Shown here: piece after piece, positions 1 through 13,300 of the stretch | How the letters are laid out: each line of letters begins with the position of its first letter | Position numbering within the stretch: position 1 is the stretch's first letter | Source: Sipunculus nudus | Taxonomy: Eukaryota; Annelida; Sipuncula; Golfingiida; Sipunculidae | Length of the DNA: 64,000 nucleotides | Direction of reading: 5' to 3' | Assembly (NCBI GenBank): GCA_026874595.1 | Contig: CM049322.1 | Span: forward strand, 27,629,840-27,693,839 | The notes under the pieces: model-generated | The model's database searches: none | What the model was told of the DNA's origin: nothing | Seen by the model: only the letters and a program-made list of their open reading frames with translations | Program-made: the position numbers and the translations under genes

Positions 1-2075
1 CTAGTGAAATCTTTGGTTAAGCGTCGTGCACTAAACTAAAATAGGTAACCAAAATGCCAAGAAGCAGGATGTTATAATTATACAATGGTTTTAATGAAAA
101 CAAGTAAAATTTAAGTCTTCATTTAAATGTTTAATTTTCTTTTGTAAAATTGTGAAGTCTGTGTCTTATTATTTATGAAATATTTCAGGAATGTATTCAT
201 AAGTTTAACAATATTTGACCTTAAACATGCTTTAATATATATCATTTTTATTTTATGTATGATATATTTGTGCTTTTTTTAGCATTTTAGGGCCAACAAC
301 ATTGTTATCTGTCTTACAGCTTATGTCTGGTGCCCAAAATCATGTTTTCCCATAGTAGAAAATATTCATGTTCAAATATCATTTTTCAGGCTTATAAGAA
401 GATCTTATAAGCACCTTCTTGTATTTTTGGTAAGAAAATTCTAGGTCCATCAGTCAGTCAGAGTTTGTGCCCTGCTACATCATCAGCCCCCCCCCCCCCC
501 CCCCGGATTTTAAGGAAGAAGTTTACAGGTCAAATGGCTTCATTATACAATATATACAATGTGCCTTCCCCAGACCCACTTTCGTTCTCACCTTCTCTCC
601 ATTTATCCATTGTTAGTTACTTACGACAAAAATGATACATATTACTGACCAAATGTCTGTCGAAATAGAAGAGTTTTTTAAACTGGTTGATAAGTTTTTA
701 AACTGGTTTTAATGATGTTAGAGTGTAGTAGAAAGCGAATTCATGCCTTTGAAACGGAAGAACGTTCACCGACTTTCACCGACTAACACTATTTATACCA
801 ACTGCCCAAGGTTTTTTTCTAGAACGACAGATGCATAAGGTAATTTTAGGGAACATACTATTATTAAAATTATATGCACATCATGGCAAAAATTTAATAT
901 GCAAATACCTTTATAATATCGAAAATTTTCACAAGATAATTGCTGCATTTGTATCTACAGGCAAACACATTCCAAGAAAAATAAATTATGAGGAAAGCTC
1001 AATAAATAATGAGGAAAGCTCAATAAATTATGAGGAAAGCTCGAAGCACAATTGGTCTCTTACGGATACCTTAACATGACCACTGACAAGCAGATGTAGA
1101 AAACTGGTATTAAAATTTTCCAACATGCATATTCATTAATAACAATATGCAAATGCTAGATATGCAAATTAGATCAATAATTTGATTTTCTTATACCTGC
1201 CCTAAAAACAGATAATAGCAATTGCCTCCTTTCAGTGCCTGGGATTCCTGTAGCTCATTTCACTGAATCCTGACCATTTTGACGGAGGCCCTGTGTGGCA
1301 AAAATGAATAATATTACACAATTTTTAACTATTTTATGTATAGTTATGAAAGCATATACTTTGGTCAGCTGTGAGAAAAACCTCGCACTCTTATTGATGA
1401 CTAATGTGCACTACAAAAACCAGTAAAATGCTAAACTGATATTACGGTATATAGGCCTTCATGCATATTTATTAGGATGCAAATATTAGATATCAAAATT
1501 AGGAGCACGTACATATAACTTTATTTACGTACCATTTCATGAGAATAAATTGTTAGCTGAATGAAAACATATAATTTAGATTATGAGTATTCTGAATACA
1601 TGTAATAACACGTTAATTTGCATATTTTTGCATATTTAAGAGTATGCACATTATGTTGCGTCAGAAAACTTTCATGTGAGATAATCCTTTCAATTTGCTG
1701 TATTTTGTTGTTTATTTCAATTTCTTATGTTTAATTTCAACAGAGTTATGGCCATTTATTTAAATACCTTGATATAAATAATGTGATTGCATAATTGATC
1801 CAGGTTGCCATGGAAAATAGCTCATATTTTACAATATGGTACCACCCTAGTACTTTAATCAAGCTTTTGATAATATGAAGTGGCCCTGTGGGCCTTGTTT
1901 TATTCTGATATTTGTGTTTATATATATAAATATGTGTGTGTGTGTGAGTAAATTGGATATTGTTAAATATTTGACCTTGTTGTGTGAGAAACCTAATACC
2001 AAAAGTGGCAGCCTAGACCCACGTGCGGGAGAACAAAGATAATCCTATGAACCTTTCGTAAATAATAGGACAGAA
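1..2075. other. AT-rich intergenic DNA, no gene recognised
   Basis: No convincing coding signal is visible. Small structures are present: a run of 18 C at 487-504, a 21-bp unit repeated three times at 980-1042, and a short TA/TG microsatellite at about 1917-1946. The stretch at 1120-1165 (ATGCATATTCATTA, then ATGCAAAT) resembles 1460-1500, so it may be an old diverged duplication. An 82-residue open frame at 831-1079 is largely created by the 21-bp triplication and I do not call it a gene. Confidence 0.6.
980..1042. repeat. 21-bp tandem repeat, 3 copies
   Basis: The unit AATAAATTATGAGGAAAGCT plus one C occurs three times head to tail (980, 1001 and 1022). The middle copy carries AATAAATAAT instead of AATAAATTAT. 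The length is a multiple of three, so it reads as a seven-residue repeat (NYEESSI) in an open frame, but nothing else supports translation. Confidence 0.85.
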
Positions 2076-3294
2076 AACGGCTATCATACCGCATACACGC
2101 TATAACACGCGGAAAACCAGGTACATTCAACGGCTATCATACCGCATACACGGTATAACACGCGGAAAACCAGGTACATTCAACTGCTATCATACCGCAT
2201 GCACGCTATAACACGCGGAAAGCCAGGTACATTCAACGGCTACCATACCGCATACACGCTATAACACGCGGAAAACCAGGTACATTCAACGGCTACCATA
2301 CCGCATACACGCTATAACACGCGGAAAACCAGGTACATTCAACGGCTATCATACCGCATAAACGCTATAACACGCGGAAAACCAGGTACATTCAACTGGC
2401 TACCATACCGCATACACGCTATAACACGCGGAAAACCAGGTACATTCAACGGCTACCATACCGCGTACACGCTATAACACGCGGAAAACCAGGTACATTC
2501 AACGGCTACCATACCGCATACACGCTATAACACGCGGAAAGCCAGGTACATTCAACGGCTACCATACCGCATACACGCTATAACACGCGGAAAACCAGGT
2601 ACGTTCAACGGCTATCATACCGCATACACGCTATAACACGCGGAAAACCAGGTACGTTCAACGGCTATCATACCGATAAAGGCTATAACACGCGGAAAAC
2701 CAGGTACATTCAACGGCTATCATACCGCATACACGGTATAACACGCGGAAAACCAGGTACATTCAACGGCTACCATACCGCGTACACGCTATAACACGCG
2801 GAAAACCAGGTACATTCAACGGCTACCATACCGCATACACGCTATAACACGCGGAAAACCAGGTATATTCAACGGCTATCACACCGCGTACACGGTATAA
2901 CACGCGGAAAACCAGGTACATTCAACGGCTATCACACCGCATACACGGTATAACACGCGGAAAACCAGGTACATTCAACGGCTATCACACCGCATACACG
3001 GTATAACACGCGGAAAACCAGGTACATTCAACGGCTATCATACCGCATACACGGTATAACACGCGGAAAACCAGGTACATTCAACGGCTATCATACCGCA
3101 TACACGGTATAACACGCGGAAAACCAGGTACATTCAACGGCTACCATACCGCGTACACGCTATAACACGCGGAAAACCAGGTACATTCAACGGCTATCAT
3201 ACCGCATACACGCTCTAACACGCGGAAAACCAGGTACATTCAACGGCTATCATACCGCATACACGCTATAACACGCGGAAAACCAGGTACATTC
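2076..3294. repeat. 53-bp minisatellite, 23 copies (array 1)
   Basis: The unit begins AACGGCTATCATACCGCATA, continues with CACGCTATAACACGCGG and ends CCAGGTACATTC. The span is 1,219 bp, exactly 23 x 53. One single-base insertion (near 2394) is balanced by one deletion (near 2673). Variants recur: TATC/TACC, CGCATA/CGCGTA and CGCTATAA/CGGTATAA. The CGCGTA variant gives a short inverted pair, CCGCGT with ACGCGG. The unit is GC-richer and more CpG-rich than its flanks. No open frame runs through it. Confidence 0.95.
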
Positions 3295-3686
3295 AACAAG
3301 GACATCTGCAGGCAAGACGGCCGAACAGGAGTTTTACTAAGAGCGTTTTACAACTCGGAACTTTTCAACCTCCTCACATATGCAACCAATTAACCATTCA
3401 CCTTAGGATATATGTTTTTCTATTTGTTAACATCGGAGCATATATGTACCCTGTTCACTAACACCTGGTATATAATTAATCTCACACATCCGCCCCAGAG
3501 GCGTTATATTACCGTAATCTTTCTTAGCAGGAATTATCTATGGTTCATTTATTTGTAGCCATACAGAGTAAGCCATGCAATGTAAGCCAGAAATCATACA
3601 GAGAAAGCCATACAATATAAGCCAGAAATCACATAATTCTACAGAACAGATAGGTGAATAGTAAATGATAGCAAATGATAGTATAT
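3295..3686. other. Spacer between two unrelated 53-bp satellites
   Basis: This is mostly unique sequence. At about 3559-3630 a short phrase built from AGCCATACAGAGTAAGCCAT and AAGCCAGAAATCA occurs twice. I see no gene. Confidence 0.5.
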
Positions 3687-4368
3687 GCATCGACAACATC
3701 CATTGTAAATATAATGTAAACGGAGCAAATTAAAAGTATGCATCCACAACATCCATTCTAAATATAAGGTAAACGGAGCAAATAAAAAGTATGCATCCAC
3801 AACATCCATTCTAGTTATAATGTAAAGGGAGCAAATAAAAAGTATGCATCCACAACATCAATTATAAATATAATGTAAACGGAGCAAATAAAAGGTATGC
3901 ATCGATAACATCCATTCTAAATATAAAGTAAACGGAGCAAATAAAAAGTATGCATCCACAACATCCATTCTAAATATAATCAAACATAATAGTAAACGGA
4001 GCAAATAAAAAGTATGCATCCACAACATCCATTCTAAATATAATGTAAGCGGAGCAAATAAAAAGTATGCATCCACAACATCCATTCTAAATATAATGTA
4101 AAAGGAGCAAATTAAAAGTATGCATCCACAACATCCATTCTAAATATAATGTAAACGGAGCAAATAAAAAGTATGCATCCCCAACATCCATTCTAGTTAT
4201 AATGTAAACGGAGCAAATAAAAAGTATGCATCGATAACAACCATTCTAAATACATGTATAATGTAAACGGAGCAAATAAAAAGTATTCATGGACAACATC
4301 CATTCTTTAAATAATCAAATTTAAAAGTAAACGGAGAAAAATAAAGCATGCATCGACAACAGCCATTT
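3687..4368. repeat. 53-bp minisatellite, about 13 copies (array 2)
   Basis: The unit begins GCATCCACAACATCCATTCT, continues AAATATAATG and ends AAACGGAGCAAATAAAAAGT plus AT. It is unrelated in sequence to the preceding array although the unit length is the same. Several units carry small indels, for example at 3979-3990 (inserted AATCAAACATAATAG) and 4250-4262. The last units decay towards 4368. Minus-strand frames of about 75 residues are repeat by-products. A solitary diverged monomer lies at 26,953-27,009. Confidence 0.92.
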
Positions 4369-5328
4369 GCTCCGAGTGTCATTATTTTATAATGGCACAG
4401 TGATAGTGTCTTTTTATTTTTAAAATATCATTCGGTGGCTTAGCACACATAGCTTTGGTATCTTCGTTTGATTGTCGCCCTTGCATTCATTCCCCTTACC
4501 CGACGGTTTCTCTGTTTATATGCGCTTGAATTCGCAGGTACTTTTCATGTGCCACAATAAATCGTACTTCACGTGGAGGTAGAACAATACGTCAGCCGGG
4601 TTCTGTTATTTGTCAGTAGATGTCACCACCGTGGGGAGGTTGCTGGGAAGCACACTTTATTAATGCCGAAGTAAAATTACGGGCCGAGCTCCGGTTGATT
4701 TAAAAATCGGCCGGGCAGCGAGCTCCTCGCCGATTTTAAAAATCCGGCCGACATCCGTCGATTTTTATAGATTGTGGTCACATTGGTATCCGCAAGCAAA
4801 ACAAGAAATTGTCACAACAAACGCAGCGGACATTTATTTCCCGGGAACTTTCAGATATCTAGAAAGGTCACTCAACGTCTAGGGTGTAACAAAATCGGTT
4901 TTATTCTTATCACAACCCAGAATCGGCCTTCGCCGCCGTAGACTGGTTCCAATCTCACAATACAATTATTCAATAGTTCTTTGGCTTTTTATTCTGACTA
5001 ACTCTCCCACTTATATATCAGCATTACAACGAAGGTTCCAGCAACGAGTGTCCTGAAACTATCTATATGGAAATTACCAGCAAAGCCTCCCAGAAACTTC
5101 TCGACCTCCAGAATTATCTGTCACGTAATCATAACATACCGCAGCCCAGTAAATTTCAATACTTGATACATAAACAAACCGATATACTGATCAACACAAC
5201 TAATGATAAATAGTTAACACAACATCTTCAAATATTATAAACTACGTTTCCCTGACTTTTCTATTCTATGAGGCTTCCATTTAACGTGACCTGACCTGGT
5301 AACACATTTGTGTCAAAAGTTTAAAGAT

Positions 5329-5333
<5 letters not shown>
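4369..5333. other. Unique sequence with a GC-rich hairpin
   Basis: No gene is recognised. A GC-rich patch at about 4680-4770 has an inverted repeat: TTTAAAAATCGGC at 4699-4711 faces GCCGATTTTAAA at 4729-4740 across a loop of about 17 bases, with one unpaired base. CGAGCTC occurs twice inside and beside it. This may be a transposon end or structured DNA; I cannot assign it. Confidence 0.45.

Positions 5334-5404
<71 letters not shown>
5334..5404. repeat. (TA)n microsatellite, about 35 dinucleotides
   Basis: An uninterrupted TA tract of about 70 bp. It creates a poly-IY frame on the minus strand that is not a gene. Confidence 0.98.
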
Positions 5405-5406
<2 letters not shown>

Positions 5407-5586
5407 CCGCCCGCCGTTCATCCCAACACTGTTTGTCCCAAAAACGGCAATTGAAACTTCAGAACGGAAATTATGACTGTTTATCTGAAACAGCCGATAT
5501 TCAGCCATTAGGCTACGAGTGATGAATTAACACAAAATAATACTCATGATTTCACAAAACAAATTGAAAATCAGTAGTCTCTATAT

Positions 5587-5973
5587 ATGGTGATGAGTCA
5601 TTTCCTGTACAGAGTACGAGTTGGCTGCCGTCCAGTAACCCGTGAGAACCATGCTTATAATATTCATGCGGTCCGAAATTCAACGGACATGCAGAGAGGT
5701 TTACCGATGTGTTTAGTTAAAACGAACTTTTTCTTTGCTGTGATATGTGTTGATAGAATGTATACTAAAAAACGATTGGCTCGGTTTGTGTCAAGTAACA
5801 GCGTACTTATAGGCCATGAAGCGTTTTCATCCTTGGACTCTTACAGTGCGGTCCACGATGCAAAATGTAAAGGCACTCTGACAGTAGTAACAGTTACTCT
5901 GGTCGTAGACTGTCTAATGTCAGAGGGCGGAAATGGTACTAGCGGTTTGGGCGGTTCAAGGTACGTCATGTAA
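5587..5973 (+). CDS. Unassigned 128-residue open frame, probably spurious
   Basis: This is the longest non-repetitive open frame in the window. It starts MVMSHFLYRVRVGCRPVTR and has scattered cysteines and one hydrophobic stretch (LTVVTVTLVVDCL). I recognise no domain, signal peptide or family. A frame of this length is expected by chance somewhere in 64 kb read six ways. No splice or promoter context supports it. Confidence 0.1.
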   Translation: MVMSHFLYRVRVGCRPVTRENHAYNIHAVRNSTDMQRGLPMCLVKTNFFFAVICVDRMYTKKRLARFVSSNSVLIGHEAFSSLDSYSAVHDAKCKGTLTVVTVTLVVDCLMSEGGNGTSGLGGSRYVM

Positions 5974-6339
5974 CAGCTTGAGATTCAGAAGATATCAAGG
6001 ATCACAGAGGTCACGGGGTGATTGAGGCTGAATATTCATGACAGAAATCCTAATTCAATAAAGACACGTGACAAAATGCGTATATATGCGCAGAAAATAA
6101 AAATGTCGATCTCTCTCAACCAAACGGAAGCAGCGCTTTCGTGGTTGTGGCAGTGAATTGTCTGTTCACATCACATCAAGAAGGAATTCACTATATGTGA
6201 TTTTTATTGCTTAAATGTTCATGATTTTTATTTAAAAAAAACCTCTTTGGCTTGGGGTGTTTTGTACCATTATGTCACCTCTCTCCCTCCTCAAATGACA
6301 TATTAAAACCAATTGTTTTGATTTATTTAGAGACACACG

Positions 6340-6556
6340 GGTACCCACAACACTCCAAACTGTACCCATAACACTCCAAACAGTACCCACAACACTCGTA
6401 ACTTTACCCACAACACTGCAAACTGTACCCACAAAACTGCAAACTGTACCCACAAAGCTGCAAAATGTACCCACAACATGCACTCCAAACTGTACCCACA
6501 ACACTCCAAAATGTATCCACGCCACTCCAAACTGTACCTACAACACTCCAAACTGA
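6340..6556. repeat. 21-bp minisatellite, about 10 copies
   Basis: The unit is GTACCCACAACACTCCAAAC plus T, with variants (ACTCGTAACTTT, AAACTGCAAACTG, an extra ATGCACTCC). The length is a multiple of three, so two minus-strand frames stay open across it as seven-residue repeats (for example VGTVWSV). These look like repeat by-products, not a protein. Confidence 0.9.
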
Positions 6557-7363
6557 GACCAGGATCTGGGTAATATTCTGAACACATCAGGGTTCCGTCT
6601 GCGATGCGCTGTCATAGTGCACCACCGGGTGCTGACATGGAAAACTAAACACTGATCTCGGCTATCGGTTTCGTCTGGAAAACAAATATAAAACTGAAGT
6701 ATACAGGAACACTCCTCTGTGTATGCAGACGCAGACAGTACAGATTATAGATATGCTGGAATATGTATAGAATCACCTTTTTAGAGTCTTCGTTCATACA
6801 ATTTCAGGGATAAGCAAGTAACAATTTCAAAATCAGCAGTTATATACTTCGAGTTCAAGATGTTCAAAGGGATGAACTTTATCTTAGCTCAGCTGACCTT
6901 CAAGCATGCTGAGCTATAGAGGTGAATCTGTATCCGTCACTTCTGATAGATATTTCAGTCCGTCCGTCATAACCAGGCCGTCCATCATAACCAGTCCGTC
7001 TGTGAATAGGGCACAATAAGTAATCATTCTCATACACATTTAAACAAAATCGGTTCTACTCAAATATCACAAACCGATATGGAATTCCAAACAATCTATC
7101 AATTTTAGAATAAAACGTTACACGAAAAACATCTCAATAACGAATGCATGGATTGCATTTTAATTGGCTGGGCGTTGTAATCCAGGTTATTTTAATTATA
7201 TTTCATCCATTTTACGCATGTGTAACAGTAATTTCGACACTGCTTGATCATCAGATGGAGCCAACCCGATTCTTCAAAATAAATCCCTCTATTAAAATAA
7301 ATCACACCATCATATGCAGTATCAGTATCTCTGTCACAATGACATGACAAAGTAAAAATAATC
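6557..7363. other. Unique sequence ending in a family A terminal fragment
   Basis: No gene is recognised. At 6,884-7,010 there is a reverse-oriented fragment resembling the terminal module of the dispersed family A (see 33-36 kb): TTAGCTCAGCTGAC, then CTATAG, then repeated GTCCGTC. It includes about three copies of an 18-bp phrase CCGTCCGTCATAACCAG at 6,958-7,003. Confidence 0.5.
6884..7010 (-). mobile_element. Family A terminal module fragment
   Basis: Starts TTAGCTCAGCTGACC, has CTATAG near the middle and CCGTCCGTC repeats after it, in the same order as at 44,140-44,250. It is the inverse of the ends at 26,880-26,950 and 35,790-35,884. The rest of the element is not visible here. Confidence 0.45.
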
Positions 7364-10300
7364 CAGATTATCATATATGGTCACGCTACTCACTACAAGG
7401 TCAAATTATCATACACGGTCACGCTACTCACTACGAGGTCAGATTATCATATACGGTCACGCTACTCACTACGAGGTCAGATTATCATATACAGTCACGC
7501 TACTCACTACAAGGTCAGATTATCATATATGGTCCCGCTACTCACTACAAGGTCAGATTATCATACACGGTCACGCTACTCACTACAAGGTCAGATTATT
7601 ATATACGGTCACGCTACTCACTACTAAGTCAGATTATCATATACGGTCACGTTACTTACTACAAGGTCAGATTATCATATATGGTCACGCTACTCACTAC
7701 AAGGTCAGATTATAATATATGGTCCCGCTACTCACTACAAGGTCAGATTATCATACACGGTCACGCTACTCACTAAAAGGTCAGATTATCATATACGGTC
7801 ACGCTACTCACTACAAATTCAGATTATTATATATGGTCACACTACTCACTACAAAGTCAGATTATCATACACGGTCACGCTGCTCCCTACAAGGTCAGAT
7901 TATCATACACGCTCACGCTACTCACTACAAGGTCAAATTATCATATACGGCCACGCTACTCACTACAAGGTCAGATTATCTTATACTGTCACGTAACTTA
8001 CTACAAGGTTAGATTATCATATACGGTCACGTAACTTACTACAAGGTTAGATTATCATATACTGTCACGTTGCTTACTACAAGGTCAGATAATCATATAC
8101 TGTCACCTTACATATTACAAGGTCAGATTATCATACACGGTCACCTTACATATTACAAGGTCAGATTATCATACACGGTCACGCTACTCACTAAAAGGTC
8201 AGATTATCATATACGGTCACGCTACTCACTAAAAGGTCAGATTATCATATACGGTCACGCTACTCACTAAAAGGTCAGATTATCATATACGGTCACGCTA
8301 CTCACTAAAAGGTCAGATTATCATATACGGTCACGCTACTCACTACAAGGTCAGATTATCATATACGGTCACGCTACTCACTACAAGGTCAGATTATCAT
8401 ATACGGTCACGTTACATACTACAAGGTCAGATTATCATATACGGTCACGCTACTCACTAAAAGGTCAGATTATCATATACGGTCACGCTACTCACTAAAA
8501 GGTCAGATTATCATATACGGTCACGCTACTCACTAAAAGGTCAGATTATCATATACGGTCACGCTACTCACTAAAAGGTCAGATTATCATATACGGTCAC
8601 GCTACTCACTAAAAGGTCAGATTATCATATACGGTCACGCTACTCACTAAAAGGTCAGATTATCATATACGGTCACGCTACTCACTAAAAGGTCAGATTA
8701 TCATATACGGTCACGCTACTCACTTCAAATTCAGATTATCATATATGGTCACGCTACTCACTACAAAGTCAGATTATCATACACGGTCACGCTACTCCCT
8801 ACAAGGTCAGATTATCATATACGGTCACGTTGCTTACTACAAGGTCAGATTATCATATACGGTCATGCTACTCACTAAAAGGTCAGATTATCATATACGG
8901 TCACGCTACTCACTAAAAGGTCAGATTATCATATACGGTCACGTTGCTTACTACAAGGTCAGATTATCATACACGGTCACGCTACTCACTAAAAGGTCAG
9001 ATTATCATATACGGTCACGCTACTCACTTCAAATTCAGATTATCATATATGGTCACGCTACTCACTACAAAGTCAGATTATCATACACGGTCACGCTACT
9101 CCCTACAAGGTCAGATTATCATATACGGTCACGTTGCTTACTACAAGGTCAGATAATCATATACGGTCATGTTACTTACTACAAGGTCAGATTATCATAC
9201 ACGGTCACGCTACTCACTAAAAGGTTAGATTATCATATACGGTCACGCTACTCACTTCAAATTCAGATTATCATATATGGTCACACTACTCACTACAAAG
9301 TCAGATTATCATACACGGTCACGCTACTCCCTACAAGGTCAGATTATCATATACGGTCACGTTGCTTACTACAAGGTCAGATTATCATATACGGTCACGC
9401 TACTAACTACTAAGTCAGATTATCATATACAGTGACGTTACTTACTACAAGGTCAGATTATCATATACGGTCACATTACATACTACAAGGTCAGATAATC
9501 ATATAGGGTCACGTTACTTACTACAAGGTCAGATAATCATATACGGTCACGTTACTTACTACAAGGTCAGATTATCATATACGGTCACGTTACTTACTAC
9601 AAGGTCAGATTATCATATACGGTCACGTTACTTATTACAAGGTCAGATTATCATATACGATCACGCTACTCCCTACAAGGTCAGATTATCATATACGGTC
9701 ACGTTACTTACTACAAGGTCAGATAATCATATACGGTCACGTTACTTACTACAAGGTCAGATTATCATACATGCTCACGCTACTCACTACTAAGTCAGAT
9801 TATCATATACGGTCTAGTTACTTACTACAAGGTCAGATTATCATATATGGTCACATTACTTACTACAAGGTCAGATTATCATATACGGTCACGTTACTTA
9901 CTACAAGGTCAGATTATCATATACGGTCACGCTACTCACTACTAAGTCAGATTATCATATACGGTCACGTTACTTACTACAAGGTTAGATTATCATATAC
10001 GGTCACGTTACATACTACAAGGTCAGATTATCATACACGGTCATGCTACTCACTACAAGGTCAGATTATCATATACGGTCACGTTACTTACTACAAGGTC
10101 AGATTATCATATACGGTCACGCTACTCACTACTAAGTCAGATTATCATATATGGTCACTTTACTTACTACAAGGTCAGATTATCATATACGGTCAAGTTA
10201 CTTACTACAAGGTCAGATTATCATATACGGTCACGCTACTCACTACTAAGCCAGATTATCATATACGGTCACGTTACTTACTACAAGGTTAGATTATCAT

Positions 10301-13300
10301 ATACGGTCACGTTACATACTACAAGGTCAGATTATCATACACGGTCATGCTACTCACTACAAGGTCAGATTATCATATACGGTCACGTTACTTACTACAA
10401 GGTCAGATTATCATATACGGTCACGCTACTCACTACTAAGTCAGATTATCATATACGGTCACGTTACTTACTACAAGGTTAGATTATCATATACGGTCAC
10501 GTTACATACTACAAGGTCAGATAATCATATACGGTCACGTTACTTACTACAAGGTCAGATTATCATATACGGTCACGCTACTCACTACAAGGTGAGATTA
10601 TCATATACTGTCACGTTGCTTACTACAAGGTCAGATTATCATATACGGTCACGCTACTCACTACTAAGTCAGATGATCATATACGGTCACGTTACTTACT
10701 ACAAGGTCAAATTATCATATACGGTCACGCTACTCACTACTAAGTCAGATGATCATATACGGTCACTTTACTTACTACAAGGTCAGATTATCATACACGC
10801 TCACGCTACTCACTACAAGGTCAGATTATCATATACGGTCACGCTACTCACTACTAAGTCAGATTATCATACACGGTCACGTTACTTACTACAAGGTCAG
10901 ATTATCATACACGCTCACGCTACTCACTACAAGGTCAGATTATCATATATGGTCACGCTACTCACTACTAAGTCAGATGATCATATACGGTCACGTTTCT
11001 TACTACAAGGTCCGATTATCATACACGCTCACGCTACTCACTACAAGGTCAGATTATCATATACGGTCACGCTACTCACTACTAAGTCAGATTATCATAT
11101 ACGGTCACGTTACTTACTACAAGGTTAGATTATCATATACGGTCAAGTTACATACTACAAGGTCAGATTATCATACACGGTCATGCTACTCACTACAAGG
11201 TCAGATTATCATATACGGTCACGTTACTTACTACAAGGTCAGATTATCATATACGGTCACGCTACTCACTACTAAGTCAGATTATCATATACGGTCACGT
11301 TACTTACTACAAGGTTAGATTATCATATACGGTCACGTTACATACTACAAGGTCAGATAATCATATACGGTCACGTTACTTACTACAAGGTCAGATTATC
11401 ATATACGGTCACGTTACTCACTACAAGGTCAGATTATCATATACGGTCACGTTACATACTACAAGGTCAGATAATCATATACGGTCACGTTACTTACTAC
11501 AAGGTCAGATTATCATATACGGTCACGCTACTCACTACAAGGTCAGATTATCATATACTGTCACGTTGCTTACTACAAGGTCAGATTATCATATACGGTC
11601 ACGTTACTTACTACAAGGTCAGATTATCATATACGGTCACGTTACTTACTACAAGGTCAAATTATCATATACGGTCACGCTACTCACTACTAAGTCAGAT
11701 GATCAAATACGGTCACGTTACTTACTACAAGGTCAGATTATCATATACGGTCACGTTACTTACTACGAGGTCAGATTATCATACACAGTCATGCTACTCA
11801 CTACAAGGTCAGATTATCATATACTGTCACGTTACTTACTACAAGGTCAGATAATCATATAGGGTCACGTTACTTACTACAAGGTCAGATTATCATATAC
11901 GGTCACGTTACTTACTACAAGGTCAGATTATCATATACGGTCACGCTACTCACTACAAGGTCAGATTATCATATACGGTCACGCTACTCACTACAAGGTC
12001 AGATTATCATATACTGTCACGTTGCTTACTACAAGGTCAGATTATCATATACGGTCACGCTACTCACTACAAGGTCAGATTATCATATACTGTCACGTTG
12101 CTTACTACAAGGTCAGATAATCATATTCGGTCACGTTACTTACTACAAGGTCAGATTATCATATACTGTCACGTTGCTTACTACAAGGTCAGATTATCAT
12201 ATACGGTCACGCTACTCACTACAAGGTCAGATTATCATATAGTGTCACGTTGCTTACTACAAGGTCAGATAATCATATACGGTCATGTTACTTACTACAA
12301 GGTCAGATTATCATATACGGTCACGTTACTTACTACAAGGTCAGATTATCATACATGCTCACGCTACTCACTACAAGGTCAGATTATCATATACGATCAC
12401 GCTACTCCCTACAAGGTCAGATTATCATATACTGTCACGTTGCTTACTACAAGGTCAGATAATCATATATGGTCACGTTACTTACTACAAGGTCAGATTA
12501 TCATATACGGTCACGCTACTCACTACAAGGTCAGATTATCATATATGGTCACGCTACTCACTACTAAGTCAGATTATCATATACGGTCACGTTACTTACT
12601 ACAAGGTTAGATTATTATATACGGTCACGTTACTTACTACAAGGTCAGATTATCATATACTGTCACGTTGCTTACTACAAGGTCAGATTATCATATACGG
12701 TCACGCTACTCACTACAAGGTCAGATTATCATATAGTGTCACGTTGCTTACTACAAGGTCAGATAATCATATACGGTCATGTTACTTACTACAAGGTCAG
12801 ATTATCATATACGGTCAAGTTACATACTACAAGGTTAGATAATCATATACGGTCACGTTACATACTACAAGGTCAGATTATCATATACGGTCACGTTACT
12901 TACTACAAGGTCAGATTATCATACACAGTCATGCTACTCACTACAAGGTCAGATTATCATATACGGTCACGTTACATACTACAAGGTCAGATTATCATAT
13001 ACGGTCACGTTTCTTACAACAAGGTCAGATTATCATACACAGTCATGCTACTCACTACAAGGTCAGATTATCATATACGGTCAAGTTACATACTACAAGG
13101 TCAGATTATCATACATACGGTCACGTTACTTACTACAAGGTTAGATTATCATATACGGTCACGTTACATACTACAAGGTCAGATTATCATACACAGTCAT
13201 GCTACTCACTACAAGGTCAGATTATCATATACGGTCACGCTACTTACTACAAGGTCAGATAATCATATACGGTCACATTGCTTACTACAAGGTCAGATGA

